From: Vombatus ursinus
Taxonomy: Eukaryota; Chordata; Mammalia; Diprotodontia; Vombatidae
Reading direction: 5' to 3'
DNA length: 64,000 bases
Assembly (NCBI RefSeq): GCF_900497805.2
Contig: NW_020954610.1
Span: 76,781,163 to 76,845,162 of the forward strand
In this document: positions 23,979 to 35,355 of the stretch, one piece after another
Layout of the letters: each line of letters opens with the position of its first letter
Position numbering within the stretch: position 1 is the stretch's first letter
Notes under the pieces: generated by a model
Seen by the model: the letters and a program-made list of their open reading frames with translations, nothing else
Told to the model about the DNA's origin: nothing
Database searches by the model: none
Translations under genes and position numbers: made by a program

Positions 23979-24119
23979 CCCATCTGAATTTTCTAGTGAA
24001 ACATGACACCTGCTGATCTTCCAGTCTGTGTGACTCCTTTACCTGTTCAGTCCCTGCTTTCATGTGATCAGAAGTAGCCAAAAGTACCCTAACTTTCAGA
24101 ACATCAGAAAGACAGCCCC

Positions 24120-24700
24120 CACTCCCCACTCTAATCCATCCTCCATTTCACTTCAAATTGGTGCTTCCTAAAATGCAAGTCTGATCATATCACATACCCC
24201 TTCCCAAAACCCATTAAATAAACTCCAGTGGCTCCCAATTACTCCCAGAATCAAATATAAAACCCTGTGACTTCCAGAGCCCTTCATAATCCTGCCCCTT
24301 TTTACCTTTCCAGTCTTCTTAAAACTTACCGCCCTTCGTGTTCTCTGGCTCTCTGTCCTATGTGCCTGGAACTCTCACCCTGCTCATCTCTACCTCCTGG
24401 CTTCCCTGGGTTCCTTTAAAGTCTCAGCTGCAGTCCCACCTTCTGCAAGAAACCTTCCTCAGCACCTTAATCCCAGTACCTGCCTTCAGAGATCACCATC
24501 AATTTATCCTGTACTTATCTTGGTTGTACATAGTTATTTACATGTTGTCTTCTTCATGAGATTTTGAGCTCCTTGAGGGTAGGGACTGGTTTTGTTTTGT
24601 TTGGGGTTTTTTGCCTTTTCGTTTTCTTTTCTTTTTTTTTTTTTTGTATCCTCAGCACTTAGGATAGTGCCTGGACACTATAGTTGACTGACAGTTAATC
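24120..24700 (+). mobile_element. L2 LINE 3' end
   Basis: Sense L2: 'ccagtggctcccaattactc', 'aaaccctgtgacttccagag', 'ttgagctccttgagggtagg', 'tatcctcagcacttaggata'. Confidence 0.75.
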
Positions 24701-24709
24701 AAATGCCAA

Positions 24710-25470
24710 ATTCTGTCAATTCTACCCCCACAACATCTCTCCCATTTTCTCCCTAAAACTCCAATTTAGGCCTGCATCATCTCTCCTCTGGACCAGATTT
24801 CTGATTGGCCACTCTGCTTCTAATTTTTCTTTTCTCCAGTCCATCTGCCATATAATAGCCAAAATAATTCTTCCTAAGGTACAGGTCTAACCAAGTCATT
24901 TCCTTTCTCAAAAACCTCTGGTGACTCCCTAATACCTCTAAGAGGATAAAATACACACTCTTTATTTTGGCTTTGAAGGGTCCCAGTAATCTGACTTCAG
25001 TTTACCTTTCCAGATCTATCCTCCTGGTACAGTATCACTTCTGGCCAAACTAGATTATCGGTTATTCTCTGAGGTCAACAAACACTCACTAGGTGCTTAT
25101 TACATGCTAGGTCCTATGTTAATTGCTGGAGATACAAAGAAAGGCAAAAAACAGTCCTAACCTTTAAGGAGCTCACATTCTTAGGGTGTTTATAGTGGAA
25201 GACAACATGCAAACCGTTGTGCACAAACAAGACACAGATTGGTTAAACTGGCAGATAACCGCTAAGGGACGACACTAGCATTCACATAAGTGATGCCTGG
25301 AATTCACACCCCCTTCTCTGCCTGTCACAAACATGATCTTTCTCCACGAACCGTTCTGTGATCCTCCCAATTTGTGCCTGCTTTCCCTTCACAGTACCTA
25401 ATATTTACTTATATGTGTTGCATCCATCTATTATTAGAATGTAAGCATCCTGAGAAGCATGGAATAGATT
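24710..25470 (+). mobile_element. L2 LINE fragment interrupted by an opposite L2
   Basis: Sense L2 occupies 24710-25070 ('tggtgactccctaatacctc') and probably 25290-25470 ('gaatgtaagcatcctgagaa'). Between them 25070-25290 is an antisense L2 3' end ('tcaacaaacactcactaggt', 'aaggagctcacattctta'). Confidence 0.6.
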
Positions 25471-25594
25471 TGCATGCCAATGCCTACTACAATACAATGC
25501 TTTACACCTTTTGTGGGGGGAGGCAAAAGACCTGGGTTAAAATTTCAGCTCCACTTTTTTCTACCTGTGTGGCTTCTGGTTTCAGTTTCCTCAT

Positions 25595-25830
25595 ATTTAA
25601 AATTTTTTTCCCTTTTTTAAAATTTATTTTTATTTTTCAACTTTCACTTTCACAAGATTTTGAGTTCCAAATATTCTCCCTATCTCATCCCATCCCAAGA
25701 TGGCATGCATTCTGTATACCCCTTCCTCTAATCTGCCCTCCCTTCTATCTCACCCCGCCCATTCTCTTATCCCCTTCCCCTTCTATTTTCCTGTAGGGCA
25801 GGATAGATTTCTATATCCCATTTCCTGTAC
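25595..25830 (-). mobile_element. L1 3' UTR fragment, antisense
   Basis: 'cacaagattttgagttccaa' and a C-rich 'cccattctcttatccccttc' match antisense marsupial L1 tails such as 13.7 kb. Confidence 0.5.
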
Positions 25831-26394
25831 TCATATTTAAAATTAAAGCGTCATACTAGATGATCCCCAAAGTTCCTTGGAAACTTAAAACTTTGACCCC
25901 ATCTAGGGGACCTGATCCTTGTTTCTTCCCTCTGACTTCTTCCCATCACTCTTTGTCCTTCTCTGTACCTAAATTCCAATCAGAAGCCCCTCCCTCAGCT
26001 AGGCAGCACAGGTCTAAGCACTTTTCCCTGACAAGAAGAGCATGAAACTGACGGTCAGAAGCCTGAGGTTCTGTTTTAAGTTCCAAAATATTGGACAAGT
26101 CTTTTCTACTTTGGCCTGCCTCACTTGCCCCAAATGCAAATTAACACCAAAGGGCTCAAATGATAGTTACTTGCATTTTCTGTCAGGAAACACTTCTAAA
26201 CACTTCTGTTTTGGTTATCACCCACCAAGCTCAGAGTCTTATCATTGAAGAATAAGCTTACTTCTATTTAATAACTCAGAAGAACAGCAATTGACCATGT
26301 TTTCAAGGTTCAGACATGTTACATCCTAATCCAAACATTCTATGCTTCCCTCATAAGCATGAAACCTATATAGCCAAAGAGATTATGAAAACTA

Positions 26395-26530
26395 AAGTAG
26401 AAAAAGTTCTGGTCTCCGGGAGTTGAATGATCTGGATATAAGCTGTGTGACCTGGGCAAGTAATTTGACCTCTTTGGGTCTTAGTTATCTCAGTCTTAAA
26501 ATAGAGATAATAATGTTTGTTCTGCTGTAA
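26395..26530 (+). mobile_element. MIR-type SINE
   Basis: 'aagctgtgtgacctgggcaa' and 'tttgggtcttagttatctca' keep the core order. Confidence 0.5.
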
Positions 26531-27230
26531 CATTTATTACTCAGGCCCTCATTACCTGAAGGCTAGGTAGGTTATATTTTATCCTTCCTCTAGGGTTCTC
26601 AAGAACCCTTCTTAAGGAGAAGCAAAGGGGTTTTCTAGGCTTTCTGCAACTGGTTCTAACACACCACCAGACACCAAAGGTGTCTCCTCTAGTGTATGGG
26701 AGGGTCCCGAGCACCTCAGTTCCATTTAATCACTAACAAAGTAGCTTTTACAAAGGAATGTTTACTTCAAAGGTACAATAACAAATAGATAGGCATACTC
26801 TCCCAAAATGTGGAACATAATCCACCTCCATTATACTACTAACCTCATATGCTGGGGGAGTGGAAGAGCATTAGGTTCATATCTTAACTCAATTAACTCA
26901 CTTACCTGCAGAACACACAGTCTCAAGTTTCAAGTCCAAAGCCCCCATCAGGTTCCCCTGTTGGGCAGCCTGGCTGCAAGCTTTGGCTCAAAGATCACCA
27001 TGGGTTGAAGTGGTGGGAATCACCTCCAACACCTGACACTAGAATAAACCCAGCACCACCAGGCCCATTCCTCTCAGAGCCAGGGTAAAAGAGAGGCTGT
27101 GCAAGGGAAGGAACTTTTCACCTCTCACAGGTTCATTCAGTTTATGATGTCAAAGCTCTGGGTGAACAGTGTGGTCTTCACCCTCTGGATTTAGCAGGAG
27201 GGAGTGCAGAAAAGAATGTGAGTCAGAAAG
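26531..27230. other. unassigned intergenic stretch
   Basis: No gene, exon or recognised repeat. The sequence is not of unusual composition. It might be an old LTR but shows no terminal signals I could defend. Confidence 0.4.
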
Positions 27231-27243
27231 AAGGACCATCCTA

Positions 27244-27964
27244 TGCCCAAAGGGCTATAAAAATGTGCATACCCTTTGACCCAGCAATAGCACTTCTAGG
27301 GCTATATTCCAAAGAGATCATAAAAATGGAAAAAGGACCCACATGTACAAAAATATTCATAGCTGCTCTTTTTGTGGTGTCAAAGAATTGGAAATTGAGA
27401 GGATACCCATCAATTGGGGAATGGCTGAGCAAGTTGTGGTATATGAATGTAATGGAATACTATTGTGCTTTAAGAAATGATGAACAGGCTGACTTCAGAA
27501 AAATCTGGAAAAACTTGTGTGGTCTGAGTGTAGTGAGCAGAACCAAGAGAACGTTGTACACAATAACAATCACATTGTGTGATGACTAATATTGATAAAC
27601 TTAACCCTTCCCAGCAATACAAGGATCTAAGACATTTCCAGAGGCCTCATGATGGAAAATGCTATCCACATCCAAAGAAAGAACTATGGAATTTGAATAC
27701 AGATCAAAGCATACTATTTGCTATTTTTTTTCTCTTCTGTTGAGTTTTGTTTCCTCTTTCTGGTGGTTCCTCCTATTGGTTCTAATTTTTACTTACAACA
27801 TCACTAATGTGAAAATATGTTTAATAGGAATGTATATTGTATAGACTATAACAGATTGTGCGCCATCTTGGGGAGGGTGGTGGGGAGGAAGGGGGAGAAA
27901 AATATTAAACTCAAAAGCATATAGAAGTAATTGTTGATAAATCAAAATAAATTAATTTTAAAAA
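27244..27964 (+). mobile_element. 5'-truncated L1 3' end with target duplication
   Basis: Covers the ORF2 C terminus (conceptual RAIKMCIPFDPAIALLGLYS, then YYCALRNDEQADFRKIW) and the 3' UTR with an A-rich tail. AAGGACCATCCTA at 27231-27243 and AAAGACCATCTTA at 27965-27977 form a 13-bp target duplication with two later changes. It is 5' truncated, as usual for L1. Confidence 0.9.
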
Positions 27965-28329
27965 AAAGACCATCTTAGTCTTGCCAGTATTAAAAATGCA
28001 TCCAATCAGAGGAGGCTACATCCCTTCACCTAGTAGGGCATGCAGAGCACTTCCATGTTAGGCCCTCTAGGCCTGCCCCAAAGGCCCCTCAGGATGCCTC
28101 CTTACACTACCTATCTTACAGAGAAGGCACTGCTGACCTGGCCTGGAGGACTGGGTTCAAGTACCAGTTTTGCTTTCTGGTCACGAGCAAATCACTTAAG
28201 TCAGTGCTCCACACCTTTCTCTAAAACCATGGTCTATGGATGAGTGGCCAATCTATCAGTTGACAGAGTTGCCAAATCGGGAGTTCCTCATACTGATGGA
28301 AATCATGAGTCTAAACCAAAAAACTTGAC

Positions 28330-28528
28330 CTTAGATTTAGGGCTAGAAAGGACCTTAGAGGTTATCTAGTGCAACCCTCTCATGTTACAGATGAGGAACT
28401 GAGTCTGACAGATGTTAAGTGACTTGCCCAAGGTCACACAGAATTGGTAAGTATCTGAAATAGGATATGAAACCTAGTCTTCTAGGTGCCAAGGCCAGTA
28501 CGCTATCCGTTACATGATGTCGCTGTGA
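28330..28528 (-). mobile_element. MIR-type SINE
   Basis: 'ggctagaaaggaccttagag', 'catgttacagatgaggaact', 'gtgacttgcccaaggtcaca'. The stretch to 29020 (ACTL7B 3' flank) has no other recognisable feature. Confidence 0.7.
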
Positions 28529-29020
28529 GGAAAGAAAGCATTTTGTAATAACTAAAATACTAAATAAATGATTATTCCCACTCCTCCTAAGCGGTGAAGA
28601 AGGCATTTTACACAGATTTAAAGAGCTATAGAAATGTTTGCTATGATTACTACTAGTATGATCCCCTCATTGCTGTGAAGATAACATTTTGTAAAAATTA
28701 AAATGCTACAGAAATGTACATTAACACCAACAACACCTAACCCCCTTTGCCCCCCTACTATCTAGCTACCTCAAAAAGTTCTAAGGAAAGCACTTTGTGG
28801 ACTTCAAAGTACTAAAGAAATATGAGCTCTTATGGCTTACTGGTCTTTTGATTAACTCAATTTGCCACAAACTATCACAATGCTGCCACTTTACCCACTA
28901 ATCTGACAGAAGCATCACCAAAGCAATTCAGAGTAAAGCTTTATGCGAAAGTCAGTAAATGTGTAATGTGTTAACATTGTCATGGTATTGCTGCTTGGGG
29001 CATCTGGGCCTCACTGGAGT

Positions 29021-30307
29021 TCAGCATTTGCTGTTGATAGCAGCATTCCCTCGTTCTTCATATTCCTCTTTGCTGACCCAGAGTTGCTGGAAGGCTTGGA
29101 GTGAGGCCAGGATGGAGCCTCCAGTCCATACAGAAGTCTTCCTCTCTGGTGCTGCCGCCACGAGGGGACTGTCACCGGGAAAGAGCTGGCTCAGCTCCCT
29201 CTGGAAGCGGTCTGGGAAGCCATCCAGCATAGTGCAGCCCCCACATAAGAGGATATTGGCCATCATCTCCTCCTTAAAGGAGGCTTCGCATTTGTTGAGA
29301 CAGGCAGCAGTCATGGAGGGCAGGCCTTGCTGGCTAGAGCCAGTCAGGGAGGGCTTGAAGAGCATTTCAGAGCACAAGAACCTCTCCTTGCCAATAGTGA
29401 TCAGTTTCCCATCCGGGAGCTCATAGTCGACCCGTAGGTCTTCGATAGGCAAGCTAAACTCTTCATCTGGATCAGATGCCACGTAACAACACTTCTTCTT
29501 AATGTGTTCCATGATGTGTAGATGTTCATCGTTGAATTTGTGCCCAGCTTCATTCAGTAATTTCATTAGGTGATCGGTTAGGTCGCAGCCAGCATAGTCC
29601 ACATGGCCTATCAAACCGGGTATGATGTCCCCCTCTGAAATGGGCACGACATAGGAGACACCATGGCCACTCTCTACTACCAGTCCTGAGGTCTTGCCAT
29701 AGGAATAGATGGACAGCAGGGACTGAGAAGCAATGTGCATGGCTGGGATGCTAAAAGTCTCAAACATCAGTTCTGCATACTTCTCCCGGTTACTGCTGGG
29801 ACTCAGTGGAGGGTCAGAAACAAGAACAGCGTGTTCCTCGGGGACTATCTTCATGGCTGAATGAAAGATGTACGCCCAGATGTCCTGGACGCAGTCCCAG
29901 TCCACCACGATACCGTGTTTGAGAGGGTTGACCAACTTGAGGGGTATTTCTATGTTCAAAAGTTCATGTCCGACATAGGTTTCTTTCTGGTTGTCTCCGG
30001 AGTTGGCAGTCTCCAGGAAATGCTTACCAACTGTCGACGAGATGAAATAGGTGGGCCTTGGTTCTCCTGCATAGCCACACTTACAATACTGGGAGCCAAG
30101 GTCGATGATTAGTGCTTTGACCTTTCTTGTTTTCTTTGGTTTCATCTTCATCTGTGCCGATGTCCCATTATCTATGGATTTCCCATCTAGGCTCATTAAC
30201 ACACTGGCTTCCCCAGGATCACCTTGGGCAGTTCCTACAGGCATGGGCCTAGGGCTGGGGGTGTTTCTCGTTGCCATTTGCCTCCCTGACTCAGTTTTCA
30301 CATCCAC
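29021..30307 (-). CDS. ACTL7B: ACTL7B, actin-like protein 7B (testis-type, intronless)
   Basis: Single open frame of 428 codons on the minus strand with stop TGA at 29021-29023. It has the full actin fold landmarks: phosphate-1 loop region [53 protein letters not shown], phosphate-2 region [19 protein letters not shown], the [14 protein letters not shown] segment, adenosine-side [15 protein letters not shown], and C-terminal [17 protein letters not shown] ending INSKC. Human ACTL7B begins MATRNS and is 415 residues. The matching Met here is codon 12 (30274), giving 417 residues, so the first ATG at 30307 may not be used. ACTL7B is made in haploid spermatids and needed for spermiogenesis in mouse. 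The frame is undamaged, so it is a gene, not a retropseudogene. Confidence 0.95.
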   Translation of the reverse strand: MDVKTESGRQMATRNTPSPRPMPVGTAQGDPGEASVLMSLDGKSIDNGTSAQMKMKPKKTRKVKALIIDLGSQYCKCGYAGEPRPTYFISSTVGKHFLETANSGDNQKETYVGHELLNIEIPLKLVNPLKHGIVVDWDCVQDIWAYIFHSAMKIVPEEHAVLVSDPPLSPSSNREKYAELMFETFSIPAMHIASQSLLSIYSYGKTSGLVVESGHGVSYVVPISEGDIIPGLIGHVDYAGCDLTDHLMKLLNEAGHKFNDEHLHIMEHIKKKCCYVASDPDEEFSLPIEDLRVDYELPDGKLITIGKERFLCSEMLFKPSLTGSSQQGLPSMTAACLNKCEASFKEEMMANILLCGGCTMLDGFPDRFQRELSQLFPGDSPLVAAAPERKTSVWTGGSILASLQAFQQLWVSKEEYEERGNAAINSKC

Positions 30308-30480
30308 ATACTTGAAATCTGTGGTGAGAAATAAGTAAGGATTACTCTCTGGTGGGTGTCATGGCGATAGCTGTAACTATGATGTAATAAGCATTCATAC
30401 TTCAGAGCTTCTCTGCCCCCCCACCCCCCAGTGGTCTATATGATGTACTGAGGACATGTGAACTCTTCACTTAAAAGTTT
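30308..30480 (-). promoter_or_regulatory. ACTL7B: ACTL7B upstream region with weak CRE-like and X-box-like motifs
   Basis: On the gene strand, TTACATCA (30380-30387) is two changes from the CRE octamer, and about 15 nt closer to the gene lies an imperfect RFX X-box-like 'gctatcgccatgacacc'. CRE motifs upstream of the mouse Actl7 genes have been described. The assignment here is by eye and weak. Confidence 0.3.
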
Positions 30481-30769
30481 TTGTCCAGCAGAAAATGCAT
30501 ACCAGTTCATTTTAAAACTCCGAACTCCATTTATTCTGAGAAGCTCTCTATGCCTCTTCCTTTTCCTCCTTTGCTAAGGAAGGTTGAGTCCTCTAAAAGT
30601 GTTAGTAACACGTGTTTCAAAGAATCAGGCAGGTCCAGAACTGAAGTTCCCCTGATTAATTTCTTTGAGAAGGTATAAAAAACTGTCAGCCAGGCAAGTC
30701 AAGGGAGGCAACTTGAGAAATGCTATTCTAAGACAAGAAACAAAAACCTAATTTAGTAAATATAGTTGT

Positions 30770-31250
30770 TGTGGCATACGGTATAGCGAGCCAGCCTTGG
30801 AGCCTGGAAGAGCTAGGATTAAGTCCCCTTCAAATACGTATTGGCTATGTGACCCAGGGCAAATAACTTTCAGTACTCTAAGCAATTCTCCTAGACTAGA
30901 AATTGCAGAGAAAATACTGACCTGTATTATAGAAGGAGTAGCCTATACTAATGAAATAAATCCAATTCTCATTCCTTTACTATATTTTAAGAGGCAATGT
31001 AGAGTAAAGGAAAGTGAGTTAGACTGGGAATCAGAAGACTTTAGTCTGAGATCTATCTCCAGTCATTAATCGTGTGACCTTAGACTTTTATTTGAAGAAA
31101 CTGAGGCTCAGGGGAATTATCTCTAAAAGGGATTAATATTAATTAACAGTCCTGCCTGCCTCACAGTGTGATTTTGAGAATCGAATGAGATGTTGTAGGT
31201 AAATGTTCTTTGTAAAATGTAGAACAGTACACAAATGAAAGCTATTATTT
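30770..31250 (+). mobile_element. two MIR-type SINEs
   Basis: ~30770-30910 ('ggctatgtgacccagggcaa') and ~30985-31250 ('cctcacagtgtgattttgag', 'tgttctttgtaaaatg'). Confidence 0.6.
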
Positions 31251-32261
31251 ACATTAGCATTATCATGATCCTCCTTTTTTTAGTAGAACAGGAAGTTCTA
31301 CTATATGGAAATGTTTTCTCTCTCTCTCTGTTTTAATAAATTCAAGATAAAAAATAAAATTAAAAAATGGCATTATTATGATGGTTAAAAGTAATTTAGA
31401 TCTATGGCAGCAATTAAAAAACAGAATAAATAGAACAGTTCAATATATATTCATTAAGGTCCTGGGCTAGGTGCTAGGGAATATACAAATATGAGTAAGA
31501 CACAATCCCTTCCCTCAAGTAGTTTTTAATCTAGAAGGAAATAATACACAAATAAGTCTAACATGGAACAAAACAGACATGCATAAGAGGGGTACAAAGT
31601 ATATAACATCAGAGGAAGGGAAGATCATTTTTGACTGGGAACCAGAGAAGGCTTCATGGAGTAAGTAGGTAGCATTTGAGTCAATTCTTTAAGGAGGAAT
31701 GGTATTATTTTAACAAATCTTGAAGACAGAGTTAGAGGAGAATATTTCAGTCATAGGGGATGGTGTGAACCTAAAAGCAGGGAGATAGGAAAGTACAAAA
31801 TTTGTATAAGAGACAGAGATTAGTAAAACTTAGGGATAGGCTTGAAGCAGGGAAACCAATTAGGAAGCTATTTCAGTACTCCAGGACAGAGGGGATATGT
31901 GAGTGGAGAGAAGGGGATGCATGAGATAGAAACAACAAGATTTGGCAATTGGTTGCACATATAGAGTGAGAGTGACAAATGGAGGATGCCACCAAGGTGG
32001 CCAACCTGGTGTCTGGAAGGATGGTGGTGCCCTCAACTGTAATAGGGAAGTTTAAAGAGAAATGGATTTGAAAGGAGAAATAACGAGCTCTGTTTTGGAC
32101 ACGTCTGCAGAATTTGAGTTGCCAACTGAACATCTTGTTTGAAATACTCAATAGGCAGTTGGTGATGCAAACCCGGTGCTCAGGAGAGAGGCGAGATCTG
32201 GTAGTTATCTGACAACTGAACCCGGGGAGGCTGATTAAATCACCAGGAGTGAGAGCATAGA

Positions 32262-32470
32262 ATGATAATAGCTAACATTTAGATAGTGCTCACTAAATAC
32301 CAGGCACAGGGCTAAGCACTTTACAATTATTACCCCATTTGATCCTGGGAGGTAGATGTTATCATCTCCAAGGCAAATAGAGGCTAAGTGACTTGGCTAG
32401 GATTATATAGCTAGTATCTGAGGCCAAATTTGAACTCTGACTTCAGGCCTGGCACTCTATCCACTGTGCC
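32262..32470 (-). mobile_element. MIR-type SINE nested in L2
   Basis: 'taatagctaacatttagata', 'accaggcacagggctaagca', 'tttgaactctgacttcaggc', 'cactctatccactgtgccca'. Confidence 0.75.
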
Positions 32471-32559
32471 CAGGAAAGGTCTAGGAGATTAAGGGACTTT
32501 TCTAGAGTCTACCTTCTATCTACTATGTATCTTGTATGAACCTCGTTCTTTACATGGTG

Positions 32560-32686
32560 TCTCTCGCATTAGAATGCTAGTTCCTTGAGGACAGGGACTA
32601 TTTTTTGCTTTCTCTGTATACCCAAGCAGTTAGCACAGTGCCTGGTATACAGTAAGCACTTAATCCATGCTTGGTAACCAAATGGA
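32560..32686 (+). mobile_element. L2 3' end nested in an antisense L2
   Basis: 'ttccttgaggacagggacta', 'tagcacagtgcctggtatac', 'cagtaagcacttaatccatg'. Confidence 0.7.
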
Positions 32687-32734
32687 TGATGAACCAGCAA
32701 AGGATCTTGAGAAGAAGCAGTCAGGTAGGTAGCA

Positions 32735-33580
32735 GGAGAACCAACTCTATGCCAGGCACTGGGCTAGCCCTGGGGTTACAAAGACAAACATGACACAGAC
32801 CTTGACTTCAGGAACTGACATTCTATCAGGGAAGATAATGAATGAATGAAAAAGTATTTAATAAGCCCTTACTATGAAGCAAATCTGTTGAGCCATACAT
32901 AACTACCAGGAAGTCTGGAGTTGTTGGTCTGATGGTATGATAGGTTTTAAAGTTCAGTCTCCTAGTTTTCTTCCAGGTTGACCTCAAGCCCCACCTGCAT
33001 GAAACCTTTCCCTGACCTGATGGCACTACCACCTCCCTTTCCCCTAAAAAAATTACCTTGTATTTAAAATGTAAGCCCATTGAGGGCAGAGATTATTTCA
33101 TTTTTTTCTTTTTAGTCTAGGGCAGTATTTGGTGTAGGCACTTAAATGTTTGTTGATTGATTACATATAGGCAAATGGTGAGAGATCAGTTAGTCTAGGG
33201 TAAGGCAGGTTGAGTTCCTAATAGCCTGACCCAGCAGTCCAAGCAAGAAGCAAATTTCAAATACAACAATGGCTCTCCTTTACCTACTGAATAACAATTC
33301 AGTATTCAAGTTCTTCCATAATCTGGCTCCAAGTTACCTTTCTAGCCTTCTCTAATAGGACTTTTCATCGTGTACTGTGTGTTTTAGCCAAATTGGATGT
33401 CCTTTTTCTCCCTGAAATGGGTCTCATGCTTTTTTACTTCCATGCTTTTGTTCTTACTTCCCTAAACCCAGAATGCTTCCCTCCCACCCCTCATCCTATC
33501 TCTGAGAGGAGCAAGGATCTAACCACTCACTACCTCAACTACTGCTTCCTCTTAAGCCCCAGTGGAGTTACTGAAGCATC
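32735..33580 (+). mobile_element. cluster of L2 3' ends
   Basis: Antisense end at ~32735-32860, sense end at ~32950-33170 ('tgtaagcccattgagggcag'), then a sense body fragment at ~33280-33580 ('tccataatctggctccaagt'). Confidence 0.6.
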
Positions 33581-33589
33581 ATAAGCCCA

Positions 33590-34349
33590 AAAGTACTGGG
33601 GATAGTAGGATAGTAGTGCCGCCTACCCACCCACCCCTGGCACCAGACCATATAACATACACACAATACAAGTGTAGTGGACATGAAAGGTGGGATTTGG
33701 TTCCAAAGCCTCTATCAATAGCTAGTTCATGTGATCACAGAAAGCAAAGGGGAAGATAAAAAGACATGCTAACACCGCCCTGTTATCCTTTCAAGAAAAG
33801 TGAAATTACTTCTGATAGAATTACAAGGGGAGCCTGGCCATTGACTGAGAAAGTGATTGGCCATACCTGCCCAGAGTATCCCTTAAAAGACAGTTGGACA
33901 ATTTGAGAAAATTCAAGCCCCAGTTGAAGGGTAGCAGACACATGCACACTCTCTATGGAGATAGACACATTCTAGACAGGAAGCAGTTTTAAGGAGCAAG
34001 GCCTTTGGCAGCAGAAAAGAGAGTCTCAAGAAAGAAGTAGCCTGGATAGTAGTTTTGGGCTGTGGAGAGCAGGTTTATAGAGTTCAGTTGAGCAACCTGC
34101 CTAGCACTATTGGATACTATGCCTAGAGGAGATCAGTATGCAGACACCTTGTGAAGAGGAAAGGACACTGGAGTCCTGCAGAATCAGAGGCAGGAGTTGC
34201 CTTGTCTATATGTCATCATCATTATATTCCAAGTCTGTGCTCCGCTTGTCCCACAAGTATATGAGAAGAATGCTTTGAGGTTCTTATGCCATCTTAGTAA
34301 ATTAATTCCTTTGCTTTAATTGTTAAAGAAGACAATCAATGAGGATAGG
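33590..34349. other. unassigned; possible old solitary LTR
   Basis: No gene. The end of this stretch ('tgtgctccgcttgtcccaca', then 'cttagtaaattaattccttt') resembles the 3' part of a retroviral LTR, but paired ends and a target duplication were not found. If an LTR, it is a fossil without coding parts. Confidence 0.25.
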
Positions 34350-34491
34350 GGAAAGAGAGAGAGAGACAGAGAGAGAGAGAGAAGAGAGAAAGAGAGGAGA
34401 GAGAGAGAGAGGAGAGAGAGGAGAGAAGAGAGAAAGAGAGAAGAGAGAGAAAGAGAGAGAGAGACAGAGAGAGAGAGAGACAGAGAGAGAA
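34350..34491. repeat. (GA)n-rich polypurine tract
   Basis: About 140 nt of nearly pure purine (GAGA with AGA and CAGA interruptions). It gives repetitive open frames in several phases that are not genes. Confidence 0.95.
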
Positions 34492-34699
34492 ATTGTATTG
34501 TATAAGGCTTTGGGGCAACAGGGCTTCTGACTGGCCTCAGGAGTACCTAAGTCTGATGGATTCAGCTCCTTACCTACTACCCTTAGTAACACTCATGTAG
34601 ATGGGAGAAATGATATCTATAGTGAATATTAACACCAAATTTTATTCATCTTCTGGAAACATGATTAACAAGTACTATTTCTATAACCTATTATTGTGC

Positions 34700-34837
34700 C
34701 ATTAGAGCGAGATATAGTGGATGTAGTGGATAGAAAGCTGGCCTTAGAGTTAGAAAGACCTGTGTTCAAGACCTGTCTCTGGCACACACTGGCTGTGTCA
34801 CCCTGGGCAAGAAAGTCACTTAAACTCTCAGTCAACT
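34700..34837 (+). mobile_element. MIR-type SINE
   Basis: 'gatagaaagctggccttaga', 'gtgtcaccctgggcaagaaa'. Truncated on the right by the hAT insertion. Confidence 0.6.
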
Positions 34838-34845
34838 CTCTAAGA

Positions 34846-35347
34846 TAACAGTTCTCAAAGTATGGCCCATTGACCCCCAGGGGTCCCTGAGGCCTTTTTC
34901 TAGGGGTCTGTGAGGTCAAAATTATTTTCATAATAATACTAAAATGTTATACCTATTAAAATACTCCCTTTTCCAACTACATATCTGTGTGAAGCTGAAT
35001 TTTCTTTCTATACTTCAATCAAAACATCGTAACAGATTGAAGTGACTATGACGATCAGTTCTATTAAGCCAGATGTGATTTTCAAAAACATGTAAAAACA
35101 ATGCCACTCTTATCACTAATTTTTTTTTGTTTTAGAAGATATTTTCCATAAATAATGTTATTTATGTTAACAGGTAATGAGTTTATTACATTTTAAACAA
35201 ATCAATAAGTATTATAAAAATGTATTCATTTTAATTTCTAATATAGTAAATATTGATAGATATAATACACATAAACAAAAGCTATTTGTGGTACTGAGTT
35301 TTTGAGAGTGTAAGAGTCCCGAGACCAAAAAGTTTGGGAACAGCTTG
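34846..35347 (-). mobile_element. hAT-superfamily non-autonomous DNA transposon
   Basis: About 500 nt AT-rich element with imperfect terminal inverted repeats ('cagttctcaaagta' left; 'aaaagtttgggaacag' right) and an 8-bp candidate target duplication CTCTAAGA (34838-34845) / CTCTAAAA (35348-35355), the length expected for hAT. It is inserted into the end of a MIR. Resembles Zaphod/Charlie-type elements. Strand arbitrary. Confidence 0.7.
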
Positions 35348-35355
35348 CTCTAAAA

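Larger units (their letters stand above)
31430..32735 (-). mobile_element. L2 LINE fragment with nested insertions
   Basis: Antisense L2 from its 3' end at 31440 to 32250 gives minus-strand NFPITVEGTTILPDT, an L2 RT-side motif. It resumes at ~32686-32735 ('ggatgatgaaccagcaaagg') after a MIR (32262-32470) and a sense L2 end (32560-32686). The reading order before and after matches the L2 at 20.9-21.0 kb. Confidence 0.65.

Noticed and set aside
25374-25796. 140-codon open frame
   Set aside because: Crosses an L2 3' end and an antisense L1 tail; the hydrophobic translation comes from T/C-rich repeat sequence.
11000-29000. Search for TMEFF1 exons, the human neighbour of MSANTD3
   Set aside because: No EGF-like or follistatin-like exon was recognised, so none is annotated.
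28959-29426. 155-codon open frame on the + strand
   Set aside because: Lies opposite the ACTL7B C-terminal coding region and has no family resemblance; a shadow of the gene.
34320-34592. Arginine/glutamate-rich frames in several phases
   Set aside because: Translation of the GA tract in both strands; no codon constraint.
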